DNA of 64,000 nucleotides from Agromyces tardus. Lineage in GTDB: Bacteria > Actinomycetota > Actinomycetes > Actinomycetales > Microbacteriaceae. Location: contig NZ_RHHB01000003.1 of NCBI RefSeq assembly GCF_003710805.1, positions 62,001 through 126,000 of the forward strand, given 5' to 3'. Both the position numbers and the translations under genes were made by a program. Below are positions 53,479-61,811 of the stretch, one piece after another; position 1 is the first letter of the stretch, and each line of letters starts with the position of its first letter. The notes under the pieces are model-generated. The model was given only the letters and a program-made list of their open reading frames with translations, made no database searches and was not told where the DNA came from.

Positions 53479-53776
53479 GCCGATCGAGTCGGCGCGCAGC
53501 GCCGCCCCGCCGATCGCGTAGGCGCGCAGCGCCGCTTCGCCGATCGAGTAGGCGCGCAGCGCCGTGTGCCACGCCGATCGAGTAGGCGCGCAGCGCCGTA
53601 TCGAGATCTCACGGAGGGGTCTCGATACGCGCTTCGCGCTACTCGACCGGCGGCGCGGGTCTCGGTACGCGCTTCGCGCTCCTCGACCGGCGGCGCGGGT
53701 CTCGGTACGCGCTTCGCGCTCCTCGACCGGCGGCGCGGGTCTCGATACGCGCTTCGCGCTACGCGACCGGCGGCGT
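53479..53776. repeat. Array of the dispersed repeat: four inverted then four forward copies
   Basis: Block A has four copies (53479-53505, 53509-53535, 53539-53564, 53573-53606) of GCCGATCGAGTAGGCGCGCA followed by GCGCCG. Block B has four copies with an exact 40-bp period (53617, 53657, 53697, 53737) of GGGTCTCGATACGCGCTTCG followed by CGCTACTCGACCGGCGGCGC. Block A is the reverse complement form of block B. There are no unique spacers. Together with short flanks it accounts for the 417-nt gap 53415-53831. Confidence 0.9.
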
Positions 53777-53831
53777 CTCGACCCGCCGTTCCGCTCGCTG
53801 GTACTGTGTGGCCAGCGGAGTGGAGGTGAGG

Positions 53832-54392
53832 ATGCTTCACGCTGAGGATGTGGGCACCGCGCTCCTGACCGGCCTGTGGACTCCGCTCGCCGTCGCCGTC
53901 ATCACCGCCGCCGCGAGCGGGCTCATCGCGGTGATGAACGTCCGCGGCGACGACCTCAAGCGGGCCGAGCGGCTGAGCCAGGTGCTCGGCGACATGGAAC
54001 CGTCGCCCGAGCGCACGGTCGTCGCGACGATCCGCGACGACTACGCGGTGGGGTGGGCCCTCCGCCAGGCGGCTCCGATCGACCACCGGCTGCGACGCGT
54101 CGCCGCGGTGCTCACGGTGGCGGGCGGCGTCGCCCTCGCCGGCGCGATCGTCGTCGGCGTGTACGTGGGCCTCGGCTACGGCACGGTGAGCGACTGGTTC
54201 TTCTGGGTGTACTACTCCGTCGGCCTCGCGTTGCTGCTCGCGGCCGTGTGGCTGCGGGCGATCGCGAAGCGCCGCGCCCGCGTGTGGATCCGCGCGGAAC
54301 GTGCTCGACGCGGCCTCCGCGAACCCCTGCACGAGCACCTGCGCCGCGAGGCCACCGACCCCGCGCCGCCGGCGCCCACTACGCGTCGATGA
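53832..54392 (+). CDS. Membrane protein of unknown function
   Basis: A 186-residue protein. Hydrophobic segments lie near 13-35 (LWTPLAVAVITAAASGLIAV), 93-115 (VLTVAGGVALAGAIVVGVYV) and 122-143 (WFFWVYYSVGLALLLAAVWL). A soluble loop of about 50 charged residues separates the first two, and the C-terminal tail is basic. I do not recognise the family. ATG53832 follows GGAGG. Its end overlaps the convergent dehydrogenase gene by 14 nt. Confidence 0.75.
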   Translation: MLHAEDVGTALLTGLWTPLAVAVITAAASGLIAVMNVRGDDLKRAERLSQVLGDMEPSPERTVVATIRDDYAVGWALRQAAPIDHRLRRVAAVLTVAGGVALAGAIVVGVYVGLGYGTVSDWFFWVYYSVGLALLLAAVWLRAIAKRRARVWIRAERARRGLREPLHEHLRREATDPAPPAPTTRR

Positions 54393-55434
54393 CGATCTTC
54401 AGCGCCTTCGTCTCGGCTGCACGCCCGAAGGTGTCGTAGGCATCGAGGATGTCGCCGAGGGCGAAGTGGTGGCTCGCGAACGCGTCGGCGTCGATCTTGC
54501 CGCTCGCCACGAGCTTCAGCAGCATCGGCAGGGTGTTCGTGTTGACGAGCCCTGTGGAGATCACGACGTTCTTGATCCAGAGGTCCTCGAGCGCGAGCTC
54601 GACGGGCTTCCCGTGCACGCCCACATTCGCGACGTGGCCGCCGGGTCGCACGATCTCCGTCGCCATCTGCAGCGTCAGCGGGATGCCCACCGCCTCGATC
54701 GCGACGTCGACGCCGAGTCCGTCGGTCAACGCGAGCACCTGGTCCTTCCAGTCGGCGTCACCGGAGTTCACGCCGTCGGTGGCGCCGAAGCGTCGTGCCT
54801 GTTCGATGCGGTTGGCGTCGAGGTCGATCGACACGATCCTCGCGGCGCCGTAGAGTCCGGCGGTCGAGATGATCGACAGGCCGATCGGCCCGGCCCCGAC
54901 GACGGCGACGACGTCGCCGGGCTTGACGGCGCCGTACTGCACGCCGATCTCGAACCCGGTCGGCAGGATGTCGCTCAGCATCACGCCCTGCTGGTTCGTG
55001 ACCCCCTCGGGCACCTTGTACACCGAGTTCTCGGCGAACGGCACGCGCACGTACTCGGCCTGCGTGCCGTCGATGAGGTGGCCGAAGATCCAGCCGATGC
55101 CCGACGCGCCCTCCGCCGCGAGGCAGTGCGAGTACAGGCCGGCGTGGCAGTAGGAGCAATGGCCGCACGCGCTGATGCACGCGAGGATCACGCGGTCCCC
55201 CACGGCGAGGTCGGTGACCGACGAGCCCACCTCGGTGATCACGCCGACGCCCTCGTGGCCGAGGATCCGGCCCGGGGTGACCGCCGGCACGTCCCCCTTG
55301 AGGATGTGCAGGTCGGTGCCGCAGATCGTGGTCGTCTCGATCCGCACGATGACGTCGGTCGGCTGCTGGATCACGGGATCGGGAACGTCGGTCCAGTCGA
55401 TCGCGCCGGGTCCCTGGTACACCAATGCCTTCAT
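54379..55434 (-). CDS. Zinc-dependent alcohol dehydrogenase (MDR family)
   Basis: A 351-residue medium-chain dehydrogenase. Catalytic zinc ligands are Cys38 (TTICGTD) and His60-Glu61 (GHEGVG); the structural zinc cysteines are Cys90, 93, 96 and 104. The Rossmann motif is VVGAGPIGLSII and Asp after it (SIDLDANR) indicates NAD. DVAIEAVGIPLTLQMATEIV and WIKNVVISTGLVNTNTLPML match the class with formaldehyde-threonine-type relatives. ATG55434 follows GGAG. The substrate is not clear; alcohols or polyols are likely. Confidence 0.92.
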   Translation of the reverse strand: MKALVYQGPGAIDWTDVPDPVIQQPTDVIVRIETTTICGTDLHILKGDVPAVTPGRILGHEGVGVITEVGSSVTDLAVGDRVILACISACGHCSYCHAGLYSHCLAAEGASGIGWIFGHLIDGTQAEYVRVPFAENSVYKVPEGVTNQQGVMLSDILPTGFEIGVQYGAVKPGDVVAVVGAGPIGLSIISTAGLYGAARIVSIDLDANRIEQARRFGATDGVNSGDADWKDQVLALTDGLGVDVAIEAVGIPLTLQMATEIVRPGGHVANVGVHGKPVELALEDLWIKNVVISTGLVNTNTLPMLLKLVASGKIDADAFASHHFALGDILDAYDTFGRAAETKALKIVIDA

Positions 55435-55517
55435 CGTCGTCACTCCGCCTTCGTCTTCGGGCCGGACCGCGACGCTCGCGATCCCCCATCGGGCGTTCCG
55501 AACGCCCTGCATCGACG

Positions 55518-56243
55518 CTATGCGGGCGGCTCGACGGCGGATGCGTCGAAGGTCCCCTCATCGGTCGAGCGCACGAAGGCGGCGACCCGCGGCGCGAGCG
55601 ACGCGCCGACCTCGGCGGCGGGGCGCTTGCGCCCCTTGACGTCGAACGAGTGGGTGGCGTCGTCGATCCACTCGAGCGTCGCGTTCGGTCCGATGCGGCG
55701 CACCACGTCGTCGAGCTGCTCGTTCGGGATCGCGAACGGGTCGTTGCGGCCCTGCAGGAACAGCATCGGCACCGCCTCGAGCCCGTACAGGTGCTCATCG
55801 CGCGGCCGGTCGGGCTTGCCGGGGGCGTGCAGCGGATAGCCGAGGAACACGAGTCCGGCTGCCGCCATCCCGTCGGCGACCGCCATCGAGGCCATGCGGC
55901 CGCCGAAGGACTTGCCGGCCGCCCAGATCGGCTCGCCCTCGGGCGCACGCGCCGCCGCGGCATCCGTCGCCGCGCGCCACGCCGCGATCGCGACCGGCGG
56001 GCGATCGGGGAACTTCCGCCCGGCCTCGCGGTAGGGGAAGTTGAACCGCAGGGTGGCGACGCCCGCGTCGTTCAGCGCGCGCGTGAACCCCGACATGAAC
56101 GGGTGCTCCATGCCGGCGCCGGCGCCGTGCGCGACGACGACCGTGGCGCTCGCGCCGTCGGGTCGCGCGGCGACGCCCGACACGGTGGCGCCGTCGACCG
56201 CGAAGGTGATGGTCTGCTCGGGCACCGCGGCCTCCTCGGTCAT
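55518..56243 (-). CDS. Alpha/beta hydrolase of the KANL3/Tex30 family
   Basis: A 241-residue hydrolase. The oxyanion region AHGAGAGMEHPFM and FNFPYREAGRKFPDRPP are diagnostic of KANL3/Tex30-like proteins. Triad residues are Ser112 (AAGKSFGGRM), Asp168 (GRNDPF) and His198 (THSFD). Substrate unknown. It lies 84 nt upstream of the dehydrogenase gene on the same strand and could be co-transcribed. The DUF2207-like gene ends 15 nt before its start. Confidence 0.87.
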   Translation of the reverse strand: MTEEAAVPEQTITFAVDGATVSGVAARPDGASATVVVAHGAGAGMEHPFMSGFTRALNDAGVATLRFNFPYREAGRKFPDRPPVAIAAWRAATDAAAARAPEGEPIWAAGKSFGGRMASMAVADGMAAAGLVFLGYPLHAPGKPDRPRDEHLYGLEAVPMLFLQGRNDPFAIPNEQLDDVVRRIGPNATLEWIDDATHSFDVKGRKRPAAEVGASLAPRVAAFVRSTDEGTFDASAVEPPA

Positions 56244-56258
56244 CGTGGTCCTCGCGTC

Positions 56259-57434
56259 TCAGGTGTTCAGCGTGTCGAACAGGTCGCCGATCCCGACGAG
56301 CACCGTGCCCGCGCCGTCGACGAGGTCGCCGAGCGACGCGGCCAGCTCGAGCACGCCGCCGGCCGCGTCGATCGCGGTGGCCACCTCGGCCGTCACGTCG
56401 ACGAGTCCGGCGAGGGTGTGGGGATTCGACGTCTCGAGGGCGGCGTGGTCGAGCTGCAGCTGCGCGATCCACTGTCGTTCGAGGCCGAAGAGCACGGCGT
56501 AGGGCAGGAGCCGCTCATGCAGGTGGAAGCGGACGAGCGGGGCGGATGCGTCGGCGTCGGCCGGCCCCGCGGCATCCGCGGCGCTCGTGGCAACCGCCGG
56601 CCCGGCGGCATCCGACGGCGCTGACTTCCGCGCCGACGCCGCTGCCGACGCCGACGCGGGCACATGCGCGTGCGCCGACCCCTCGACCGCGCGCAGCTCG
56701 GCGCCCGCGGGCGACTGCAGCACCCGCAGGCGATCGACCTCGGCGAGCTCGAGGTACCGGCGGAGGCCGGCGAGGTGCTCGCGTCGCGGCACCGCGGGCG
56801 GCAGGAAGCGCCGCCACGATGCGGGCGTGACGAAGATCGTCGCGATCGTCGTCGCGAGCGCGACGAGCGCCGCCGCGAGTGCGACCCAGTCGGTGGCGAC
56901 GAGGGTCACGACGATGAGCACGCCCTCGACGAGCATGCCGAGGTAGGCGAGCACCGTGAGCGTCGTCCCCGGCCAGGTGACGCGGTCGCGGGCGACGAGG
57001 CCTTCGCGAGCCAGGGCGTGCTCGACGCCCTGCAGCAGCGTGCGCACGCGTCCCTGCAGGGCGCGCCGGTCGGAGGAGAACCGGCGCAGCCGCGACGACG
57101 TGTGCTCCGGCCCGAAGAGCACCTCGAGCACCGAGAGCTCCTCGTCGGTGAGCGTCGCGCCGGGTGCGAGCTCGGCGCCGATCGTGGAGCGCCTGCCGCC
57201 CTGCGCCACGAGGCGCAGCTTGCGCTTCACCGCGAGGTCGATGAGCGCCGCCGCGACGGCGAGGCGGTCGGCGTCGACCAGCAGGGCGTCGCGCAGGACC
57301 GTGCTGCCGCGTTCGGGCGCGTACTGCACCACACGCGCGGTGACGCGCTGCGCGGCGACCGCGCGCGCGACGATGCCGAACCCGAGGATCGCGAGGGCGG
57401 GAGCGACCGCGATGAGGAGGACGGTGATCAGCAC
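56259..57434 (-). CDS. DUF2207-like membrane protein, C-terminal part only
   Basis: A 391-residue protein: an N-terminal helix (about 3-25), a soluble stretch with a winged-helix-like pattern (ALIDLAVKRKLRLVAQGGR), and two helices near 160-205 (LTVLAYLGMLVEGVLIVVTL). A soluble C-terminal region has HERLLPYAVLFGLERQWIAQ, the signature of DUF2207 proteins. Typical DUF2207 members also have an N-terminal extracellular beta domain, missing here. An Ala/Ser-rich linker (about 285-320) is low complexity. GTG57434 is preceded at 8-13 nt by TAGACT, so the mRNA may be nearly leaderless. Confidence 0.7.
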   Translation of the reverse strand: MLITVLLIAVAPALAILGFGIVARAVAAQRVTARVVQYAPERGSTVLRDALLVDADRLAVAAALIDLAVKRKLRLVAQGGRRSTIGAELAPGATLTDEELSVLEVLFGPEHTSSRLRRFSSDRRALQGRVRTLLQGVEHALAREGLVARDRVTWPGTTLTVLAYLGMLVEGVLIVVTLVATDWVALAAALVALATTIATIFVTPASWRRFLPPAVPRREHLAGLRRYLELAEVDRLRVLQSPAGAELRAVEGSAHAHVPASASAAASARKSAPSDAAGPAVATSAADAAGPADADASAPLVRFHLHERLLPYAVLFGLERQWIAQLQLDHAALETSNPHTLAGLVDVTAEVATAIDAAGGVLELAASLGDLVDGAGTVLVGIGDLFDTLNT

Positions 57435-57566
57435 GGCCCTCAGTCTAGGGAGGGCGCCGCTCCGGTGGGCGGGCCGCCCGTCGCCGCGGCCCGCATCCAC
57501 GGCGGCCGAGCGACCCCGAGCCCGTGCCGTCCCCGCGATCGCGGCCGCGCGGAGTGAAGTGACGAG

Positions 57567-57597
57567 GGGACCGGGCGAACCCGAAACGCCCGGTCCC
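57567..57597 (-). terminator. Hairpin terminator of the tspO gene
   Basis: Perfect 11-bp arms GGGACCGGGCG (57567-57577) and CGCCCGGTCCC (57587-57597) with a 9-nt loop. It lies 38 nt downstream of the minus-strand tspO stop. The rest of the 200-nt gap 57435-57634 shows no gene. Confidence 0.8.
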
Positions 57598-57634
57598 ACT
57601 CTCGCTGCGCCCCCCAGCGCAGCGCCCCCCGCGC

Positions 57635-58525
57635 TCAGGCGGGGGTGGTCTCCCCCTCGGATGCCTCGTCGCGGGCCGCGCGGCCCGCACCTCCGGCGCG
57701 CATGTCGGCCACCCGCGCGCCCACGGTCACGATGACCACGGCCACGGCTCCGATGATCGCGGCGACCCCGGTGACGACCGAGGCCGGCTCGTCCGTGAGC
57801 CGAGCGATCGCGACCCACGCGAGGCCCCAGCACAGCGAGAGCATCGGCGCGATGCGGCCGTGGCCCCACACCGCGAGCGCCACGCCCACGGCGCTCGCGA
57901 CGGCGATCACGACGACGGCCCACGTCTCGGCGGGGATCCCCCAGCCGTCGAAGCCGGCGGCCACGAGCACGGCCGTCGCGTTCGCCGCCGTCGCGACGCA
58001 GACCCAGCCGAGGTAGAGCCCGACGGAGCCGTCGGTGATGACGCCGTCGACGGCGCCGCGCGGCGGCATCCGCCGGGTCATCACGAAGATCCAGGCGAGC
58101 ACCGCGAGCAGCGCGACGATGACGACGAGGCTGAGCGCGAGCTGGTCGAGCTGCACGACGAAGATCCACACGGCGTTGAGCACGAGCGACGCGGCGATCG
58201 GGTACCCCATGCGACGGTGCCGCTCCTCGGCGCGCTGCCGGGGCAGCAGCTGCCAGATCGCGTAGGCGAACATGCCCGTGTAGATGACGCTCCAGATGGC
58301 GAATGCGCCACGGCCGGGCGCGATGAGCGTGGAGTCGGCGTCGAGGTAGCCGCCCGCGGCATCCTGGATCGGCGTGCCGCCGGCCGCACCCGACCCGAGG
58401 AACGCGGCCACGATCGCGAGCACCGACGTGACGAGCACGACGACCTGTCGCACCGTGTCGGCCGCGGTGCCCGTTCGGCGCTCGGACCGGGCCATTCCGC
58501 TGTCGGCGCCCGCGGTGCTCGTCAT
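57635..58525 (-). CDS. TspO/MBR-family tryptophan-rich sensory protein
   Basis: A 296-residue polytopic membrane protein, longer than bacterial TspO (about 160) and built from about 8-9 helices. Trp-rich elements are AIWSVIYTGMFAYAIWQLLP, LNAVWIFVVQLDQLALSLVV, VGLYLGWVCVATAANATAVL and LSLCWGLAWVAIARL. Such long forms are common in actinobacteria and annotated with TspO; the ligand is uncertain. ATG58525 is listed; ATG58495 (MARSERR) is possible. It diverges from the DUF4242 gene. Confidence 0.8.
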   Translation of the reverse strand: MTSTAGADSGMARSERRTGTAADTVRQVVVLVTSVLAIVAAFLGSGAAGGTPIQDAAGGYLDADSTLIAPGRGAFAIWSVIYTGMFAYAIWQLLPRQRAEERHRRMGYPIAASLVLNAVWIFVVQLDQLALSLVVIVALLAVLAWIFVMTRRMPPRGAVDGVITDGSVGLYLGWVCVATAANATAVLVAAGFDGWGIPAETWAVVVIAVASAVGVALAVWGHGRIAPMLSLCWGLAWVAIARLTDEPASVVTGVAAIIGAVAVVIVTVGARVADMRAGGAGRAARDEASEGETTPA

Positions 58526-58749
58526 GGCGTACCTGCCCCACCTCGTCGGCCGCCCGCGTCGCTCGCACGGCGGTCATCGACAGCCTAGGCACGCGGATGC
58601 CGCTGCGGCCTCCACCATTCGGTTGATTCGCGTTTCCGGCTCACCGCAACATGGGGCGTCGCGCCCGATGTCGGGGGCATGCCTCCGGGCGGATCCTGAG
58701 TGTCACCGGAGGCGGACGCCGCCGGCGACACGAGAACAGGAGCACTGAC

Positions 58750-59034
58750 ATGAAGCGGTTCATCATCGAACGCGAGATCCCCGGGGCGAGCGAGCTCACC
58801 GAGGCGCAGCTCGCGGAGATCGCCGTGACCTCGAACGCGGCCGTCGCCTCGCTCGGGGTGCCGTACCACTGGGTCACCAGCTACGTCGCGGGCGACAAGA
58901 TCTACTGCGTGCACGAGGCGGAGGATGCGGACACCATCATCGAGCACGCGCGACGCGGGGGGTTCCCGGCCGACCTCGTCGCCGAGGTGGCCTACGAGTT
59001 CGGCCCGCACACCGCGGAGCTCGTGCTGCAGTGA
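58750..59034 (+). CDS. DUF4242 small protein (SCO4226-like)
   Basis: A 94-residue ferredoxin-like-fold protein. MKRFIIEREIPGASELTEAQ and VTSYVAGDKIYCVHEAEDAD are diagnostic of DUF4242; the Streptomyces relative SCO4226 is reported to bind nickel. Candidate ligands here are His72-region residues HWVTSYV and CVHEAED. ATG58750 follows AGGAG. The leader holds an imperfect 15-bp hairpin (58700-58731, GTGTC ... GACAC). A strong terminator follows the gene. Confidence 0.88.
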   Translation: MKRFIIEREIPGASELTEAQLAEIAVTSNAAVASLGVPYHWVTSYVAGDKIYCVHEAEDADTIIEHARRGGFPADLVAEVAYEFGPHTAELVLQ

Positions 59035-59050
59035 CCTCGACACCCGTCAT

Positions 59051-59083
59051 CGAGGCGGGAAGGCGCAGCGCCTTCCCGCCTCG
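59051..59083 (+). terminator. Strong hairpin terminator after the DUF4242 gene
   Basis: GAGGCGGGAAGGCG (59052-59065) pairs perfectly with CGCCTTCCCGCCTC (59069-59082) around CAG, extended by one C-G pair. Because it lies between 59034 and the LuxR gene, it argues against starting the LuxR protein at GTG59031. Confidence 0.85.
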
Positions 59084-59111
59084 GCGGCGTGCCCCGACCC
59101 TGGCGGCGACC

Positions 59112-59140
59112 TTCCACGGCCCGCCGGAACCGTCGTATCC
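59112..59140 (+). promoter_or_regulatory. Candidate leaderless promoter of the LuxR-family gene
   Basis: TTCCAC (59112-59117), 17-nt spacer, TATCCT (59135-59140). The -10 ends 7 nt before GTG59148, so transcription would start at or next to the start codon, giving a leaderless mRNA, as is frequent in actinobacteria. Confidence 0.5.
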
Positions 59141-59147
59141 TGCGGAG

Positions 59148-61715
59148 GTGGAACTCCTGGAACGGGAGCCGCAACTCGAGCAGTTGCGCGAGGCCATCCT
59201 CCGCAGTCGTCGTGCCGGCGGCATCGTCACGATCAGCGGCGAGTCGGGGGCGGGCAAGTCCGCGCTGCTCCGGGCGGCGACCGCGCTGGAGCCGACCGTC
59301 AGGGTCGCCCGCGGCCTCTGCGACCCGCTCGAGACGCCGAGGCCGCTCGGCCCGATCCGCGAGGTCATCACGGACCTCTCCGCCGGCCGCAGCATGCACC
59401 TCGACCTCGGCGGCGCCACGACCCCCGCCGAGCTCGCCGCCACGCTGATGCAGGCGATCGCCGCGGAGCCGACGATCGTGGTGATCGAGGACGCGCAGTG
59501 GATCGACGAGGCATCCGTCGACGTGCTCCGCTTCCTCGTGCGCCGCATCGAGTCCGCGCCGATCCTCCTGATCGTGACCTACCGCCCCGGCGAGATCGGG
59601 GCCGGCCACTCGGTGCGGCCCCTGCTCGGCGACATCGCCCGACAGGAGGGCGCCGTCGCCGTCGCGGTCCCCTCGCTCACGATCCGCGCCATCCGGGCGC
59701 TCGTGAGCGAGACCGGACTCGATGCCGCATCGGTGCTCGCGCGCACCGGCGGCAATCCGTTCTACGTGACCGAGATCGTACGCCACCCGGGGGAGGGCCT
59801 GCCCGCGTCGGTGCGCGATGCGGTGCTCGCGAGCACGAACGCCGTCGCCGAGGACGACCTCGAGGTGCTGCGGCTCATCGCCACGGCGCCCGACGCCGTG
59901 GACGATCGGCTCCTTCCGCTGCTCGACATCGACGTGCCGCGGCTCCGACGGCTCGAGGCGACCGGCCTGCTGATGCGCTCCCGGCGCGGCGTCGGGTACC
60001 GCCACGAGCTCGCCCGCCTCGCGGTCGAGGACGCGATCCCGCTCGCCGCGTCGGCGCCCCTGCACGCGCGCATGCTCGACGCCCTCGAACGCTCGGGCTC
60101 TGGCGACCTCGCCCTGCTGACCCACCACGCCCGCGCCGCCGGGGACGACCGGCGCACCGCACGGTACGCGGATGCCGCGGCCGCCGACGCGAGCCGCACG
60201 GGCGCGCACACCGAGGCGGTGGCGTTCCTGCGCCTCGCGATCGAGCACTTCATCGGCGAGCCGGCCGAGCGCGCCGACCTGCTCGAGCGGCTCAGCTACG
60301 AGGAGTACATGGTCAGCCACCTGTCCGACGCCATCGAGGCGATCTCCGACGCGCGGCGCGTGTGGAGCGCCGTCGGCGACCGGCGTCGGCTCGCTGCGGC
60401 GCACGCGCGGCAGGCGCTCATCGAGTACTACGGCGCGGATCGACGTCAGGCCGAACGGCACGTCGGTCTCGCGATCGAGGAGGTCGACTCACCGGGCTAC
60501 GCCGCGGCGTGGGCGACGCGGATGTATCTGCAACTCCGCCGCAGCGACGTCGACGCGGTGAAGGCGAGCGCCCGGGTGGCGAGCGACGTGGCCCGCGAGC
60601 GGCACGATGACGACGTGCGGCTGCGATCGGAGATCTTCGGCGCGGCCGCGGACGTGCTCGGAGGATCAGCCACCGCCCGGGAGCAGTTGCTCGACTGGGC
60701 GGACGAGGCCCGGGTGCTCGGCTTCGACGAGGCCGCTTCCACCGGGTACTCGAATCTCGTGGCGATCGATGTCGACCACCGGCGGTTCCGCGAGGCCGGA
60801 GAGCTCCTGTCCCGTTCGCTGCCGTTCACCGTCGACCGCGACATCCCGCTGTGCAGCCAGTGGCAGACCGGCGTGCGGGGGCGGCTGCACCTGCTGCGCG
60901 GCAGGTGGGCGGCCGCGCTCGAGGACGCCGGCTCGGTGCTCGAGGTGGAGGCCGCGCCCCTGGCCCTGCTGTGGCCCAACCTCGTGGCGGCCCTCGTCCT
61001 CCTGCGACGCGGAGCGTCACGCGAGCTCGCCGAGCGGCACCTCGACCGGGCCTGGGAGCTCGCAGGTCGACTCGACGAGCCGTTGGCGCGACTGCCCGTG
61101 CTCGCGGCGATCGCGGAGCGGGCGTGGCTGCTCGACGTGGACGACGACCGCCTCGACGGCGCCGACGCCGCGATCGCCGGACTGCACGACGGGAACGGCG
61201 GCGAGTGGGCGGCGGGCGACCTCGCGGTCTGGCTGGCGCGCCTCGGCCGGCCCGTCGCGGCCCCGCGTGTGGCCGAACCGTTCGCCCTCGAGCTCGCCGG
61301 TCGCGTCGACGACGCCGCGGCGCGCTGGCGGGCGCTCGGCTCCCCGTTCGAGGCCGCGCTCGCAGCGCTCGGGTCCGCTGACGAGGCCGTCGCGGGCGGC
61401 GCCGTCGACGAGCTCGACGCGATGGGCGCGATCGCCACCGCCGACCGTGCGCGGGGCGCGCTGCGTGCACGCGGCCTCGCCCGGGTGCCCGTGCGGCCGC
61501 GCACCAGCACCCGCGGCAACCCCTCCGGGCTCACGAATCGGCAGCTCGACGTGGCCCGCCTCGTCGCGCAGGGGCTCACGAACGCCGAGCTCGCGCAGCG
61601 GCTCTACATCTCGCCGAAGACCGCCGGGCACCACGTCTCCGCGATCCTCGCCAAGCTCGGGTTCGCGACACGGCGGGAGCTGATCCGGCGGGCCGGTGAG
61701 ATGGGGCTGGCCTGA
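59148..61715 (+). CDS. Large LuxR-family regulator with AAA ATPase domain
   Basis: An 855-residue LAL-type regulator. Starts VELLEREPQLEQLREAIL; Walker A is GESGAGKS (31-38), Walker B VVIEDAQWIDEASVDVLRFL, and sensor region ARTGGNPFYVTEIVRH. A long TPR-like helical region fills about 290-780. The C-terminal HTH (about 792-850) has LTNRQLDVARLVAQGLTNAE and LYISPKTAGHHVSAILAKLG. It binds DNA in response to an unknown signal. GTG59148 is preferred over GTG59031, because a terminator and a promoter lie between them. The target genes are not evident; ltrA follows after 96 nt. Confidence 0.9.
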   Translation: MELLEREPQLEQLREAILRSRRAGGIVTISGESGAGKSALLRAATALEPTVRVARGLCDPLETPRPLGPIREVITDLSAGRSMHLDLGGATTPAELAATLMQAIAAEPTIVVIEDAQWIDEASVDVLRFLVRRIESAPILLIVTYRPGEIGAGHSVRPLLGDIARQEGAVAVAVPSLTIRAIRALVSETGLDAASVLARTGGNPFYVTEIVRHPGEGLPASVRDAVLASTNAVAEDDLEVLRLIATAPDAVDDRLLPLLDIDVPRLRRLEATGLLMRSRRGVGYRHELARLAVEDAIPLAASAPLHARMLDALERSGSGDLALLTHHARAAGDDRRTARYADAAAADASRTGAHTEAVAFLRLAIEHFIGEPAERADLLERLSYEEYMVSHLSDAIEAISDARRVWSAVGDRRRLAAAHARQALIEYYGADRRQAERHVGLAIEEVDSPGYAAAWATRMYLQLRRSDVDAVKASARVASDVARERHDDDVRLRSEIFGAAADVLGGSATAREQLLDWADEARVLGFDEAASTGYSNLVAIDVDHRRFREAGELLSRSLPFTVDRDIPLCSQWQTGVRGRLHLLRGRWAAALEDAGSVLEVEAAPLALLWPNLVAALVLLRRGASRELAERHLDRAWELAGRLDEPLARLPVLAAIAERAWLLDVDDDRLDGADAAIAGLHDGNGGEWAAGDLAVWLARLGRPVAAPRVAEPFALELAGRVDDAAARWRALGSPFEAALAALGSADEAVAGGAVDELDAMGAIATADRARGALRARGLARVPVRPRTSTRGNPSGLTNRQLDVARLVAQGLTNAELAQRLYISPKTAGHHVSAILAKLGFATRRELIRRAGEMGLA

Positions 61716-61811
61716 GCCGGAACGCGTCCGCGACGGCCTCGAGGTCCATGCTCCTTGCCTCCCGGCCCCCGCGCCGCGAGGATCGGGGCATCCGACGTGA
61801 GGAGCCCGACC

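Noticed and set aside
53617-53776. Possible CRISPR array (40-bp periodic repeats)
   Set aside because: Repeats are contiguous with no unique spacers, and the same unit occurs singly elsewhere; no cas genes are nearby.
59031-59147. N-terminal extension of the LuxR-family protein
   Set aside because: The stretch contains a strong terminator and a promoter, and its translation is Arg/Pro-rich without family similarity.
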